Notes: a model not told the origin generated them from the sequence alone. A stretch of DNA of 64,000 nt from Candidatus Sphingomonas phytovorans (GCA_029202385.1 CP119314.1:3102501-3166500); one strand, 5' to 3'; counted from the stretch's first letter, positions 43,360 to 56,400 are shown. Numbers and translations: made by a program.

Positions 43360-45386
43360 TCAACCGCATTCTCCGCAACAACAAGGATCTGGCGCTGGTC
43401 ACCGCCATGATCCTGATCCTGGTGATCCTGTTCTCGCCGATCCCGCCGGCGATCCTCGATCTGGCGATCATCGCCAATTTCGGGCTTGGCCTGACGATCC
43501 TGCTGCTGACCTTCTATGTCGGCAAGCCGGTCGAATTCTCGACCTTTCCGTCGCTGCTGCTGGTCGCGACCCTGTATCGCCTGTCGCTGAACGTCGCCGC
43601 GACACGCCTGATCCTGACCGGGGGCAGCGCGGGCGAGGTGATCGGATCGATCGGCACCTTCGCGGTCCAGGGCAATTTCGTCATCGGCCTGGTCGTGTTC
43701 CTGATCCTGGTCGTGGTGCAATATGTCGTGGTGACGTCGGGCGCGCAGCGCGTGTCCGAAGTGGCGGCGCGCTTCACGCTGGATTCGATGCCCGGCCAGC
43801 AGATGAGCATCGACGCCGATCTCAACATGGGCCTGATCGACCAGAAGGAAGCGGTCAGGCGGCGCGAGGAGCTTGAGAAGGAAGCGAGCTTCTACGGCGC
43901 GATGGACGGCGCGAGCAAGTTCGTGAAAGGCGACGCGATCGCCGGGATCATCATCCTGCTGATCAACATCATCGCCGGATGGATCGTCGGCGTGATGCAG
44001 ATGGAAATGGACTGGGCGCAGGCGCTTGCCCATTTCACCCTGCTGACGATCGGCGATGGCATCGCCACGCAGTTGCCGGCCCTGATCATCTCGATCGCAA
44101 CCGGCATCATCGTCACGCGCTCCTCCGCCGACAAGGAGCTGAGCACCGAGGTGTTCCGCCAGCTCGCCTCGGTGCCGCGCATTCCGCTGATCGTGGCGGG
44201 CGTGCTGATGGTCCTGCTGCTGCTGCCGGGCATGCCGAAATGGCCGATCGCGGTAATCATCGGCCTGTCGCTGTTCGGCTGGTACCGCGCCCGCCGCGCC
44301 GCCGCCGAGGCGCGCGCTGAAAGCGAGGTGATCGCCGAGGACGCCGGGGAGATGGTCGCTTCAGGGGCGGCCCCGCCGCTCGAGGTCCGGCTCGGCAGCG
44401 AACTGGGCGAGGCGTGGCGCAGCGAGGAGCCGATCATCATGGATCGCATCGCCAGCCTGCGCCGCCTGCACGAACAGGAATATGGCATCGGCTTCCCGGC
44501 GGTGCGCGTGATCGACGGGCCCGGCCTGGGCAGCCTTGAATATGAAATCCGCCTGTTCGGATCGCGCTTCGCGCTGGCCGAGGTGCATCCCGAACGCCTG
44601 CTCGCGATCCACCCGACCGACAGGAAGACCGCGATCGACGGGATCGAAACCTATGATCCCGCCTTCGGCCTGCCGGCGTCGTGGATCGAGCAGTCTCAGG
44701 CCGGCGAAGCCCGCGAAACAGGCCTGCGCGTGATCGATCCGGTGACGGTGCTGATCACCCATTTCGGCGAGATCGTGCGCAGCGAGATGGCGACGCTCGT
44801 CACCCGTTCGGTGATCGTCAAGATGCTTGAAGACGCCCGGTCAAACCAGCCAGGGCTGGTCGAGGAACTGATCCCCAACGCGCTTGCCGTATCGGACGTG
44901 CAGCGTATCGTGCAGAACCTGCTGTCCGAAGGTGTTTCGGTGGCCAATTTCGACCTGATCCTCGAACATCTGCTCGACCTGGCCCGCACGCAGAAGGAAC
45001 CCTCCGAACTGACCGAGCAGATCCGCCAGCGGCTGAGCTACGCGATCTGCCACCAGTTGCGCGGCAAGCATCAGGACCTCGCGGTGCTGAGCCTCGATCC
45101 GCGGATCGAGAACCAGATTTCCGCCAATGTCGCCCAGGCCGGCGCGCAGGGGACATTGCTGGTCGAGCCCCGGCTGGCCGAACAGCTCATCCGTAAATTG
45201 TCCTCGATGGTCGAGGCGATGCACCATGACGGCCGCGCGCCGGTGCTGCTGTGCGGGCCGGAGCTGCGCCGGCACCTGAAGGCCTTCACCAAGCGCAGCA
45301 TCCCGAAGCTCGCGGTCCTGTCGGTCAATGAAATCCCGATGCGGATCAACCTGCGTTCCTTCGACGTCGTGAAGGTCGAGGCATGA
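43356..45386 (+). CDS. flhA: Flagellar export gate protein FlhA
   Basis: The 676-residue protein has eight N-terminal membrane helices, a cytoplasmic loop (FTLDSMPGQQMSIDADLNMG), and a C-terminal substrate- and chaperone-binding domain. The family signature is in STFPSLLLVATLYRLSLNVA. FlhA forms a ring that receives export substrates. The ATG at 43356 overlaps the flhB stop. Nothing is unusual in length or motifs. The next gene, a TPR protein, follows after 40 bases. Confidence 0.96.
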   Translation: MINRILRNNKDLALVTAMILILVILFSPIPPAILDLAIIANFGLGLTILLLTFYVGKPVEFSTFPSLLLVATLYRLSLNVAATRLILTGGSAGEVIGSIGTFAVQGNFVIGLVVFLILVVVQYVVVTSGAQRVSEVAARFTLDSMPGQQMSIDADLNMGLIDQKEAVRRREELEKEASFYGAMDGASKFVKGDAIAGIIILLINIIAGWIVGVMQMEMDWAQALAHFTLLTIGDGIATQLPALIISIATGIIVTRSSADKELSTEVFRQLASVPRIPLIVAGVLMVLLLLPGMPKWPIAVIIGLSLFGWYRARRAAAEARAESEVIAEDAGEMVASGAAPPLEVRLGSELGEAWRSEEPIIMDRIASLRRLHEQEYGIGFPAVRVIDGPGLGSLEYEIRLFGSRFALAEVHPERLLAIHPTDRKTAIDGIETYDPAFGLPASWIEQSQAGEARETGLRVIDPVTVLITHFGEIVRSEMATLVTRSVIVKMLEDARSNQPGLVEELIPNALAVSDVQRIVQNLLSEGVSVANFDLILEHLLDLARTQKEPSELTEQIRQRLSYAICHQLRGKHQDLAVLSLDPRIENQISANVAQAGAQGTLLVEPRLAEQLIRKLSSMVEAMHHDGRAPVLLCGPELRRHLKAFTKRSIPKLAVLSVNEIPMRINLRSFDVVKVEA

Positions 45387-45426
45387 CGCCGCACAATCCC
45401 GAGAAAGCCAGCCCCGAGAAAGGCCG

Positions 45427-46563
45427 ATGATGAACGATCCCGCAAGCCCCGCCACGACCAGCCGGCTGGAGAGATTGCTGGCGCTGCTGGAGACCGATCC
45501 GGGCAATTTGCCGTTGCTCGCCGACACGGCCGAAGCGGCGCTTGACGAGCGGCAGCCGGAAACCACGGCCGCGCTGCTGGCGCGCTATGCCGCGATCGCA
45601 CCGCTTGGCCCGCGCGAGACCAACCTGGCCGGCATCGCGGCGTTGCAGGTGCACGACTTCGGCGCTGCGGCTGACGCCTTCGGCAGGCTGTTCGACGGCG
45701 GCGCCGACGATGCGGCGGTGCGCTTCAACCTCGCCTGGGCGCGCGCGAACCTGAAGGAGTTCACCGCCGCGCTCGACGTGCTTGACGACGACAGCGCCCG
45801 CGCCCTGCCGCAGGCGGCGATGCTGCGGGTGCAGTTGATGCACGAGACGGGTGACTTCGACGGCGCCGGCGATGCAGCGCGGGCCTATGTCGCGCTCCAC
45901 CCGGAGCATCGTGGCCTGATGGCGGCTGTCTCGGTGCTGGCGCTCGACATCGAGGACGAGGCGCTGGCGGCGGAGTGCGCGGCCAAGGCAGGCGACCATC
46001 CGGATGCGCTCACCACGCGCGGCACGCTGGCGCTCGCCGACGAGCATGCGACCGACGCGCTCGTGCTGTTCGAGCGGGCGCTGGCCGCCAACGGGGAATC
46101 GCCCCGCGCCTGGATCGGGCTCGGCCTCGCCAAACTGCTGACCGGCAAGGCGGGCGATGCACCGGCCGATATCGATCGCGGCGCTGAACTGTTCGGCCAC
46201 CATCTGGGATCATGGATCGCGGCTGGCTGGGCCTATTTCGTCAACAACGACCTGGTCACCAGCCGAGCGAGATTCGAGACAGCGCTGGCGATCGACCCGA
46301 CCTTCGCGGAGACGCACGGGTCGCTGGCGGTGCTCGATATCCTGGCCGGCGACCTGGAACAGGCCAAGACGAAGAGCGACGTGGCGCTCCGCCTCGACCG
46401 GCAATGCTATTCGGCTGCCCTGGCCAAGTCGCTGCTCGCGGCGAGCGGCGGCGACCAGGAGACCGCGCGACGCATCTTCGAACGCGCCGCGAACACGCCG
46501 ATCGACGGCAGCGGCCGGACGATCGGCCAGGCACTGGCGAAGATGGGCATGGGGATCGGGTGA
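45427..46563 (+). CDS. TPR-repeat protein at end of flagellar export operon
   Basis: The 378-residue protein is largely helical TPR-type repeats (for example ESPRAWIGLGLAKLLTGKAG, then FAETHGSLAVLDILAGDLEQ). It has no signal peptide, so it is cytoplasmic. TPR proteins often serve as export chaperones in type III systems. Its position after flhA and beside the RHS toxin gene suggests binding to an export substrate, but this is inference; a flagellar assembly factor is equally possible. It converges on the candidate immunity gene, with a hairpin between them. Confidence 0.75.
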   Translation: MMNDPASPATTSRLERLLALLETDPGNLPLLADTAEAALDERQPETTAALLARYAAIAPLGPRETNLAGIAALQVHDFGAAADAFGRLFDGGADDAAVRFNLAWARANLKEFTAALDVLDDDSARALPQAAMLRVQLMHETGDFDGAGDAARAYVALHPEHRGLMAAVSVLALDIEDEALAAECAAKAGDHPDALTTRGTLALADEHATDALVLFERALAANGESPRAWIGLGLAKLLTGKAGDAPADIDRGAELFGHHLGSWIAAGWAYFVNNDLVTSRARFETALAIDPTFAETHGSLAVLDILAGDLEQAKTKSDVALRLDRQCYSAALAKSLLAASGGDQETARRIFERAANTPIDGSGRTIGQALAKMGMGIG

Positions 46564-46666
46564 CAGACTGGCGACAGCCACATCATGCTCGTTCAGGTCG
46601 CGATATTCAGACGCAAGCGGCGTCCAGCATCAAAGGCATGTCCCCTCGACGGGAGGCTGGCAGCAT

Positions 46667-46686
46667 GGCGGATGTAGCTATCCGCC
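46667..46686. terminator. Hairpin between convergent genes
   Basis: GGCGGAT-GTAGCT-ATCCGCC is a perfect seven-base stem with a six-base loop, located between the stop of the rightward TPR gene and the stop of the leftward candidate immunity gene. No T-run follows, so intrinsic termination is uncertain. It may instead stabilise the mRNA ends. Confidence 0.4.
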
Positions 46687-46689
46687 GCC

Positions 46690-47391
46690 TCACGCTATGG
46701 CGTCGGCCCATCCGTTGGCGGTGTTTACCACCCACCAGCCAGCGAAATTGCTGTTCCATATGCCCTGCACCTCGACTGTTCTAAAGTCGTCGCGGGCGGG
46801 AATGTCATAGGCGTTCGTGAGACCGTCATAGAAGTCGAGACAGATCGGCACGAGTTCGCCCTGACGCGGTTTCATGACGACCACCCTCCCCGCCGCCGGC
46901 ATCTTGAGACGAGCGTCCTCGGCATCATCGTCGATCGCCCAAAGGAAGTCGGGTCGGCGCAGGATCAGCGCATCGCCCAATATAATGGACAGGTCGCCGA
47001 TGATGCTGAGCACTACCGTGGCGGCGGCATTGGGCGCCTTGCGCATGGCTCTCAGCCCGGCTGCATCGTCCCGCCCGACTATATCTTCGTGGCTTCCACC
47101 TAGCCCGAGCTTGCCGAACAACGCGGCCAACCCGCCTTCCCGCACCCGGATCGTGGCGATATCCTTGCGCCACCATCGTTCGATCCGGTGCATTGCGGCC
47201 ACGGCATCCCCGTCGGGCGCGGACAGCGCGGCGAGCGCATCGGCGATGGCGGGAAAACGCGTCGCGAAATACCGGGCCCGTTCCGCCTTGCCCGCCACGA
47301 ACGCATCGAACAACCGCCCGCGTTCAGCACGCGGAATACGCCGCGGCGCTTCGAAGAACGGATAGTCCCAGGTTTCATAGTTCTTGATCAT
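46690..47391 (-). CDS. Candidate immunity protein of the second RHS toxin
   Basis: The 233-residue protein starts MIKNYETWDYPFFEAPRRIP, 23 bases after the RHS stop on the same strand. The sequence is soluble and acidic/aromatic, with VVVMKPRQGELVPICLDFYD and WNSNFAGWWVVNTANG near the end. Position makes it the likely partner protecting the producer from the nuclease tip. No known immunity family was recognised, and the length is larger than most. Confidence 0.65.
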   Translation of the reverse strand: MIKNYETWDYPFFEAPRRIPRAERGRLFDAFVAGKAERARYFATRFPAIADALAALSAPDGDAVAAMHRIERWWRKDIATIRVREGGLAALFGKLGLGGSHEDIVGRDDAAGLRAMRKAPNAAATVVLSIIGDLSIILGDALILRRPDFLWAIDDDAEDARLKMPAAGRVVVMKPRQGELVPICLDFYDGLTNAYDIPARDDFRTVEVQGIWNSNFAGWWVVNTANGWADAIA

Positions 47392-47414
47392 GGGGCAGCG
47401 TTTCCGCTCTCTTG

Positions 47415-50400
47415 TCAGCGCAACGCATCATAGGTGGCCCGGGCTCCCACGTCACCTCCTATGCCACCCGCTATGCCGCCAATAACGCCACCAACGATTC
47501 CCCCAACCACCGTGCCGACGCCGGGGACGACCGACCCGATCGCGGCACCGAGCGCGGCACCGGCCCATGCTCCACCAGCCCCGCCGATCGTGCCGCCCGC
47601 CACGCCGGCGGAGGCGCGCTGCGTCCGTACGCCGAACCGGCCACCATCATCCCGATAGGCGCCGTAGATTTCGGCGGCGTCCATCGCCCACCCGACCGGG
47701 CGCGCGACACGCCCCAGGACGTCGACCACGACACCAGCGCGGCGCACATAACCATTGGCAACGATTCGTCCGGCATCGAAATTGATCTGGCGCCCTATCT
47801 CGCTGCCATTGGTGCGATATCCAACCTTGGTTTCGACCTGAAGCGTGACGTTGTTCCGCGGGTGCCACCAACTCTGCCGCGAGAATTGCGAGTCGACGAT
47901 ACGACTGCCATTGCCGTTAATATCGATCTGACGTCCGTCGAAGGTGAAACCTCGGGACCGCGCGGACGCTTCGCTGTAGCGCTCGCCAGCAAGACCATTG
48001 GCCTGGTTGATGCTCTGGATCGTCCCGCCACTGCCGCGACCCGACGAGCCGGGTGGAACGACATTCTGCGTGTTCACGGTGATGCCAGCTGCCCGCAGGC
48101 GATCTGCCAGAGGACCGCTGGGACCTCCGCGCTGGGTAACCGCGCTCAGGTAGAAATCCCATTGGACCACGAGGCGCGGATTTTCGGTGAGAATTCTCCT
48201 GCCCGCGGCATCCAGACCCCAGCCCGCACCAGCAACCGCCGATCCCGCGCCCGGCCCGGTGTTCGAGGTCTGCTCGCGCGGAGCCTCCTGCACCTTTTCC
48301 ACCGGTGGAGCCGGCGGCGGCTTCTGGCCGGCGACCATGGAATCGATGAAATTGTCCCAGTCCCGAAGATTCGCGGCATCGTTCGGCGCCGGATTGGCGG
48401 CAGCGGCGGCGGCGTAGGTTGCACGGCCTGCCCTTGCCTGTTCGATGGTGTCGACATGAACGACAACCGTTTCACGACATCCCTGGGCGCCAGCCGGGCA
48501 GTTGGCAACCACAACCGAGCCGGGAGGTGTCGACTGGTTGTGGACCCAGGCACCAATATCGCCGACGAAATAGGTGTGGTCCTGGTCTACCGCGAAATTG
48601 CATACCAGCGGTACCGGATGGGTACCGCCAACTGACTGGACCGTCAGGGCGCTGCCGTCGATCGCGACAAGCTCGTCACCGGGCTGCAGGTCGACCGCCG
48701 CAACCCACAGCCCGTTCCTGAAGAACGGATGCTCGATCGTCGCCAGGATCTCGTGCGTGATCCCGTTCGCGTCGAGCAAGGTGACGGTCAGGACCTTTTC
48801 CTGCTCGAAACGATATAGCTCCAGCACCTGCCGGCGGTGCACGCCTTCGGATCGATTCGCCTCGTCGCGAGCGAAGACCCAGTCGCCCACCTTGATTTCT
48901 TCGATGGCGATCAGGCCGCGCGGCGTGTGCACCGGCGTTCCCAGGACGAAACACGCGCCGCGGATTGAAGCCATGCCATCGCTGTTGGAAATCGCGGGGC
49001 TGCCCACGATCCCGTGGACGAGCATATTGCCGATCGTCTGGCCGATGACGTCAGGCAAGGCGGCAATCAGGTTATCGCCGAAATCGGTTCCGCTCACGAC
49101 CGATCTGGTCGCCGCATTCGCCAGCGCGCCGGCGGCATTGGCGCCAAGGTGGCTGAGATAATTGCCGATCGAGTTGTTGCCGCCCTTGCTGGTATCAAAT
49201 CCCGGCAGGTCGCCACCGACCAGATTGGAGACTCCGCCGCCGATACCGGCCGCCGCGACCGCAGCGAAATCGAACTTCGACTGCAGACCAGTGGCGACGG
49301 CGATCCCCTGAGTCAGGCCGCTCGACAATACGCCGCGCGCGACACCGCTGACAAAGCCGTTACCGCCCAGAAGCTTGCCGAACTTGCCGAGCGAACTCAG
49401 CGTCTTGCCCAGCTTCGCTGCCTCTGTCGCCCCCTTCGCGAATTCTCCGATGCCGCCGCCGACAGCGCCGCCCAGCGCGGCCAGCGCCACACCCTTCCAG
49501 CTGAATTTCTCCTGGATACCAGTGGCGAGTCCGACCGCCTGGGAGACGATCGAGCCAGCGGCCCCAGCCACCGCGCCGCCAAGAATCGCTCCGCCGATCG
49601 CCGCGGCGCTCCCAGCAACGACAGTGCCCCCTCCCGCGAGCAGGCCCTGGAAGAATCCGACCGCCCCCGGCCCTACCCACGCGGCAACCGCGATCGCGAC
49701 GACCGCGAGCAGGACCATGCCGAACACGCCACATTTGTTCTTCTTCGGCGCGGCTGGCCTTGGCGTGGTCGGGGATACGTCGCCAATCGCCTCGGAGGGA
49801 TCATAAGGCTTGAAGGTATTGGCGTTATTGGTGGATTTGATCACACCGGTAGGCAGGGTCAGCGTCTGCCCCTCGACAAGGCCGCCCGCGCCGGACATGC
49901 CGTTGGCCTGGGCGATCTTGTACCAAAGCGAACTGTCGCCCCACAGGCTCTGCGCGATCGACGACAGGCTGTCACCCGCGCGCACCGTGTAGCTACCGCC
50001 GGCCGAGCCCTGCGAATAGCTGTTGATCGGATCGTAGCTGTTCGCGAAATCGGCATAGGACACGCCATAATTGTAGCCGCCGCGGAATGCCCCGGGGCTG
50101 CTCGGCGAAACCTGCTGCCGCTCGGCGATCGAGGTCGTGGTGGTGACGTCGCTGGTGCCGTTATTGCCGGTATAGCCAAGCTGACGGCCGTTGAAGCGAT
50201 ACCAGATCTCGTGCGGGTTGCCCTGGGCGCGCCAATCCTCTTCGTCGCGGCGAATGATCTGGCCTTCGGCGTTGGTCTTGAAGGTGATCGAGCGTGCCCG
50301 GCCGTCGGAGACGTAGATCGAGCTTAACTGGCCGAAGCCGTTATAATAGAAGCCGGTCGTATAGGTCGTCGACTGGCTGGTGTTCGGCTTGAAGCTGATG

Positions 50401-53400
50401 CTCGACTGCACCGCGCCGTCCCACCATTGGTAGGTGTTTACGGTCGAGGTGTCGGGCGCCTGCCCGTCGTTCCAGTTGCGGTAGTTCCGGGAATATGAAC
50501 TGACGACGCTGCCCAGCGCATAATTGGTGCCATAGCCATAATCATAGGTAGTGATGGACTGATAGGTATAGCCGTCGTATTTCTTGGTCGAGGTGCTGTC
50601 CGACGTCAGCTGCCCCTTGTTGTTGTACCCTGCAGTCCGACTATAGATGACGGTTGTGCCATTATAGTCATAGTCGCTCTGCGATATCTGGCGACCCATC
50701 AGATCGTAACCAAAGCTCGAACGCCTGGTGCCCGCTACCGGCGCGGCGGGAACGCTGGCCGGAGGCGTGGTCAGGCCCGTGTAATAGTCATATTCCTCAT
50801 AGACGACGCCCCCGGTCGAGACCTGCACTTCCGACAGGCGACCGGCACCATCATAAAGATAGGTTTCACGATTTTCGTAATAATAGCCGGGATTATAATA
50901 ACCATATTCATAGTCGTAATAACCGGCACCATATTCGGTCTTGAGGATTGCGACACGATCACCGGCCGCGTTGTACAGGATATCCTGCCCGCCGGCTTCG
51001 CCCCGCACGATCTGGCCTCCGCGCAGGGTTCCCTTGTCGGTGACGAGGCGGTTCAGGGCATCATAACGGAACCAGTAATCACTGGTCACCGGACCCGACG
51101 CCACACCGTGCCGGTCGAGCATGCGATACGTCGCGGTGGTACGGCGGACATTGCCGTTCGCGTCATAGCTATAGCTGATGTTTGCCGCCGGTGAGTAGGT
51201 TGTTCCCGCCTCCTGGAACGTCGTCATCCGGCCAAGCGAATCATATCCGACCGTAACGTCGGTCAGTGTCGCGGCGGTGGCGTAATAGCTCTCATCGACC
51301 CAATATTCCCCGTAATTCCCCCAGGGATCATATGGATCGCCATAATATTCATAATGACCTTCGGTATAATATCCCGCTTCCTCGGACTGCTGTTCCCGGA
51401 CACGCTGGCCAAGCTGGTCGTAGCCATAGACAGCGACCGTACGCGACCAGTTGGTATTGACCTGCGGCGTGAGCGTGCCGACGACGGTCTGGGCGAGCTG
51501 CCCGGTATTGAAATAGCTGAAATAGGTCGAAAGCCCGCCCATCGAGGTCTGCGTCATGCGGCCGGAAACGTCGTAGGTGTAGGTCCAGGCGTGGCCGCCG
51601 AGATCGGTCTTGGCAGTGGTCCGGCCGAAGACGTCGCTGGTTTCGACCGAGGTCTTGCCATTGACGTAGGTGGTCGTCTGAACCCACCCGCCGGTCGTGC
51701 CGACGGCGGTGCCGATGCCGGCATTCCAGACATAGCCGACCGTGGTCAAATCGCCGCCGAAAGCCAGTTGACTGATCACCCGGCCGGAACTGTCATATTC
51801 CGTCAGCGCCTTTTCGGGCGTGTACCCGATGATCGGGGTGTAATATTCGTAATGCCCCTGGCCGGTATAATAGCCGTAATAGGGATCATAGTCTTCGACC
51901 CAATACTCCTCCGTCGGGCCATAGATCGGTGTCTGGAACTGATTGTTCCATGCCTGGATACGCTGCCCAAGACCGTCATACGCGTAGTTCTCGACCAGGC
52001 CGCCCGCCCGCGAGACCTGGATCGCCCGACCCATCGCGTCATAGTCCTGCGTCGTGACGCGGCCCACCTGATCGGTGAGGCGACGTGCATCGCCATGGAT
52101 GTCATAGCTGGTCGTAGCGGTGCCGCCATCCGCCGCGACGGTCGCCACGACCAGCGCCTCACCACCGCCATAGCCGGTGCCGGCGAGCAGGCTGCGCCGC
52201 AAGAGGTTGCCGTTGGCGTCACGGCTGCCGGTCAGGCGCCCGCTCAGGTCGTAATAATAATATTCGGTCGGTCGCAGGCTGGACGTCGTGCCGTTTTCCA
52301 GCGTGACATTGACGTAGGGGCTCTCCGTCTTCACCAGCCGGCCCATATTATTGTAGCTATAGGTAAGCGTCGCGCCGATGGCGTTGGTCTCGCTCGCCAC
52401 ATCGCCGAACGCATTGTAGGTGCGGTAGGTGTTCAGTTCGTTGACCGCACCGCCGGCGGCGTTGAGTTGGCGCCCCTCTTCCTTCACCTGCACCGCCATG
52501 TTGCGCTTGTCGTACAGCGTATAAGTGGCATTGACGGTCGCCTGAGGGATCAGCGAGAGCGCTCCAGTGAAACTCTGTCCCGCGAGGCTGGTACCCGCCG
52601 AGGTGATCGCAACCGTCTGGTTTCCGTTCCTGTCGTAACCGAAGAACTTCCAAACCCCGTCGCCGGCATTGGTTGCGGTCAGGCGGCCGGCATTGTCGTA
52701 GAGATTCTCGCTCTGCCACACGCCGTGCGCGCCCTGCTTCCAGACGTCGCCGAAGTTATTGTATTGCGTCTCGCTGTAATCGACGACGGTGAAGCCGGCT
52801 CCGTCGAGCTTCGCTACCCCCTGGTAGATGGTCCGCCCGGCCAGGTCGTACCGCGTGGCGATCGCGTCGGTAACGGTCCCGCCAGCCGCGGTCGCGCGGG
52901 TATAGCTCTCCTTCTTGACCCGGCCCATAATGTCATAGGCGTAGGAACGGGTGAAACCGGAGGCGTCAGTCATGCTGGAGAGACGTCCGCCAGCGCCATA
53001 GCTGTACGTGGTGACGCGTGCAGCGGCACCCGTCGCGCCCGACTGAACCGTGCGCGAAAGATTGCCGAGGCCATCATAGAGATATTGCGTGGTCGGCGAG
53101 ACGCTCTGGCCGTTGAAATCGACAAAGGCGGCACGGGTCTCGGTCGAAAGCCGTCCGGCACCATCATAGAGATAGTTGGTCTGGTCGCCGGTCGCCTCGG
53201 TCTTGCGAATGACCTGGCCGAGACCATTATAGAGATAGCTGATCGTTGCGGTGCTGAAGCCGGCGGTCGTGGTCGCGGCGCCCGATACCAACACCTCGCG
53301 CAGCGAATAGCGCGTCTCGCTCAGGCGATTGCCGTTCCTGTCATAGGTAAAGGTGGTATAGCGATCATCGTCGTTATAGCCGGCGGACGCGACCAGCCCT

Positions 53401-56400
53401 GACACCGCAGCATTCTGATCGAGCGTGACCGGAGATCCGCTCTGCGTGTTGATGCGGTTGGCGAAACGCATCTCCGCCACGACATTGCCGTCCGGATCAT
53501 AGGTCCAGGTGGTCAGCGCCTTCTCGGCATCGACCTTTGCCAGCTTCCGGCCGAGCTTGTCGTAATAGGAATAGGTGATGCCGCCGTTGGGATCGGTTAC
53601 CTTCACGACATTGCCGTTGGCGTCATAGACATAGGTCGTGACAAGGTTGGCTGCGGCATAGCCGGTCGCCTGCGTACCGACGACGACGTTCGAGACCTGA
53701 CTGGTGCTCAGGCGGTTGAGATTGTCGTAGGTGAAACTGGTTTCGCGATAACCACCGGACGGCACGCCGGGCGGTGTCGCCGTGACGGTAGCCGGCAAGG
53801 CGATTGATCCAGCATATACGCGGGTCAGCGTGACATTGCCGTTCGCGTCATAGGCGTAGGTCGAATAGGTATTGCCACTGGCCGAGGTCTGACGAATCTC
53901 CACCGTCTTGCGATTGAGATCGTCATAATAAAGCAGGGTACGCGCACCGCCGGCATCGATCGTTTCGATGATGTTGCCACGCCCGTCGTACTTGATCTGC
54001 TCATTCGGTGCGGCGGGCGTAGTCACAGTGACCAGGTCATCGCCAATGACGCTCACCTGATCGCCGCGCGTCTCGATCAGGCGATCGCTCTTGTCATAGA
54101 TGTAGAGCGTGGTGCGCTTGTAGGAGAGATTGTCCGCTTCGACGAGTTTGGTGCGGTTGCCACGCGCGTCATATTCGAAGCGATTGACGATGGTCGCGCT
54201 GACCACATTGCCGGCATTGTCATACGTCGCCATCGGCAACGTTTCGCTCAGCATCAACCCGCGGCGGTCGAAACTATAGTTGGTGACGGCGCCGGCCGCG
54301 ACCGAACCGGTCGCGGACTTGGCGGTGGCCGAAATACGATCCCCGAACGCATTATAGCTGTAGGATGCATAGAAGCCGAGCGCGTCGGTCGAGGTCAGAA
54401 CGCGGCCAAGCTTGTCATAGGCGAAGCTGGTGGTCGCATCTTCGACAGCATTTGCGGCGACTGAGGGCGGCGTACCGATCGCCGCCGTACCGGCGACCGG
54501 GTTGAAGTAGCGCGTTACTGAGGCGACCTCACCAAACACGTTGTAGCTGGTCTTCGTCAGATAGTTCTCGGCGTCGCGAGCATGAGTCATGCGGCCGAGA
54601 CTGTCGTACCAGTTGCAACTGACGGCGCCGCGTGGGTCGGTCGTCTTCCAGACCTCGCCAAAGGCGTTGTATTCGAAAGCACTTACGCCGCCCAAGGCAT
54701 CGGTCTGCGTCTTGAGCTGCCCGACCTTGTCGAATGTGTAGGTGGTGGTGATCGCGCGTGCGTCGATCATCGAGATACGATTGCCTAGGCCATCATAGGC
54801 GAAACCGACCGCCGAGACCTCGGGTGTTCCGACACCACGTACTTCTGAGATCAGCCGCCCGGTCGCGTCATAATTATAAGCGGTGAGCGCCTGATCGGGG
54901 GTATTGTAGGCGTCGTAGCGCGCGTTGAGCAGGCCGTTGGCAAGATAGTCGTACAGCGTGGCGACGCCATACGCATCATATTCCATGAACACATTGCCAT
55001 TGGGATGATATGTGTAGGTACGTCCGGTATAGGTGCCGGTGGCAAGTGCCTGGACCTGAGCCAGCGTGGTTGCGTCGCTGACGGCAATCTTCGCGTCCCA
55101 GCTCTTCACCGCCACCGTCTGGCCGATTGCGTTAAACTCGCTGGCCGTGACATAGCCTTCGGGATCGACGGTGAAGCGCGCTTCGCCCCGCGCGGTGTAC
55201 CAGGTACGGGTGATGCGATTGTCGGCATTGCCGATGTTCGTGGTGTTGAAGCTGGTCATGTCGCTGAGCAGCGGCAATGACGGGGTCGCACGCCTGGTGG
55301 CGTACTGAACCGCGCGAACGACCTGCCCCATGGTGTCATAGCCAAAGCCGGTGACGCCGCCATCGGCGTCGATTCCGTACGCAAGCCGACCGGCAGCGTC
55401 GTAAACCGACCAGGTCGTACGGTTCGCCGCGTTGCTCACCTGCCCGGCAAGCAGTGCCTTCACATTGTCATAGGTATAGTCGGCCGTTGCGCCCATCGCG
55501 ACGGCAAATCGCGTCCAACTGGTCTGCTGCCCCGCGATGTTATAGCTGTACGACGTGGCCTGGTTGAGTCCGTCCAGCGCGTATCGCAGCAGGCCCTGGC
55601 CGTCATAGACATAGCGGACGCGGCGGTCGTCGGCCGATACGGTGACGCTGCTGAGCAGGTCGTTGAAGCTGCCGGCGGCGCGCTGGGCGACGGCGGTCGC
55701 ATTGGCGAAGGACACGTCCTCCACCTTCTGCCCGGCCTTGTCGTAGATTACGCGGCTGAGATACCCCTCGCCATCGAGCGTGCCGAGCAGCCGCCCGTCG
55801 CGATCGTAGAAGGTGCGCGCGATGCTGTCCCTCGCGTCGGCCGTGGGCGTGGTCACCACGCTTGGTGGCGTGACCTTGTAGGCGGTGATCTGCGCCGCCG
55901 TCAGCTTGTTGAAATAACCGATGGTGGAAACAAGATTGCCGGCCTTGTCGTAGCCATAGGCCGTGACGCTGCCGTCGCCCGCGATCGCGGCGAGGACATT
56001 GCCTTCCTTGTCGTACACGGTCCAGGAACGCACGTCATTGGCGTGGTCGGCCGGGCGCATGGAGCTGAAATCGAACACCGCGTTCGGGTCCGACAGCGTG
56101 GTCATCTGCGCCGCGGTGAGCCTTGCGCCGTGGCGCCAGGTACCGACGAGACGGTTGCCGGCATCGTAGATATATTCGACGACGTCGCCATAGGCATTGG
56201 CCTCCGCGACCTTGCGGCCGGCCTTGTCGTAGATATGGAAAGTCTTGCTGCCGACCGCGTCAGTCGCCACGCGCAGGCGACCCAGCTTGTCATAGGCGTA
56301 GCTGGTGGTACCACCAGTGACCGCGCTGCCGCTATCGGTCTGGCTGATCAGGTCGCCCGACTTGTTATAGGTGTTGGTGGTGACGTAGCCGGAAGCAAGC

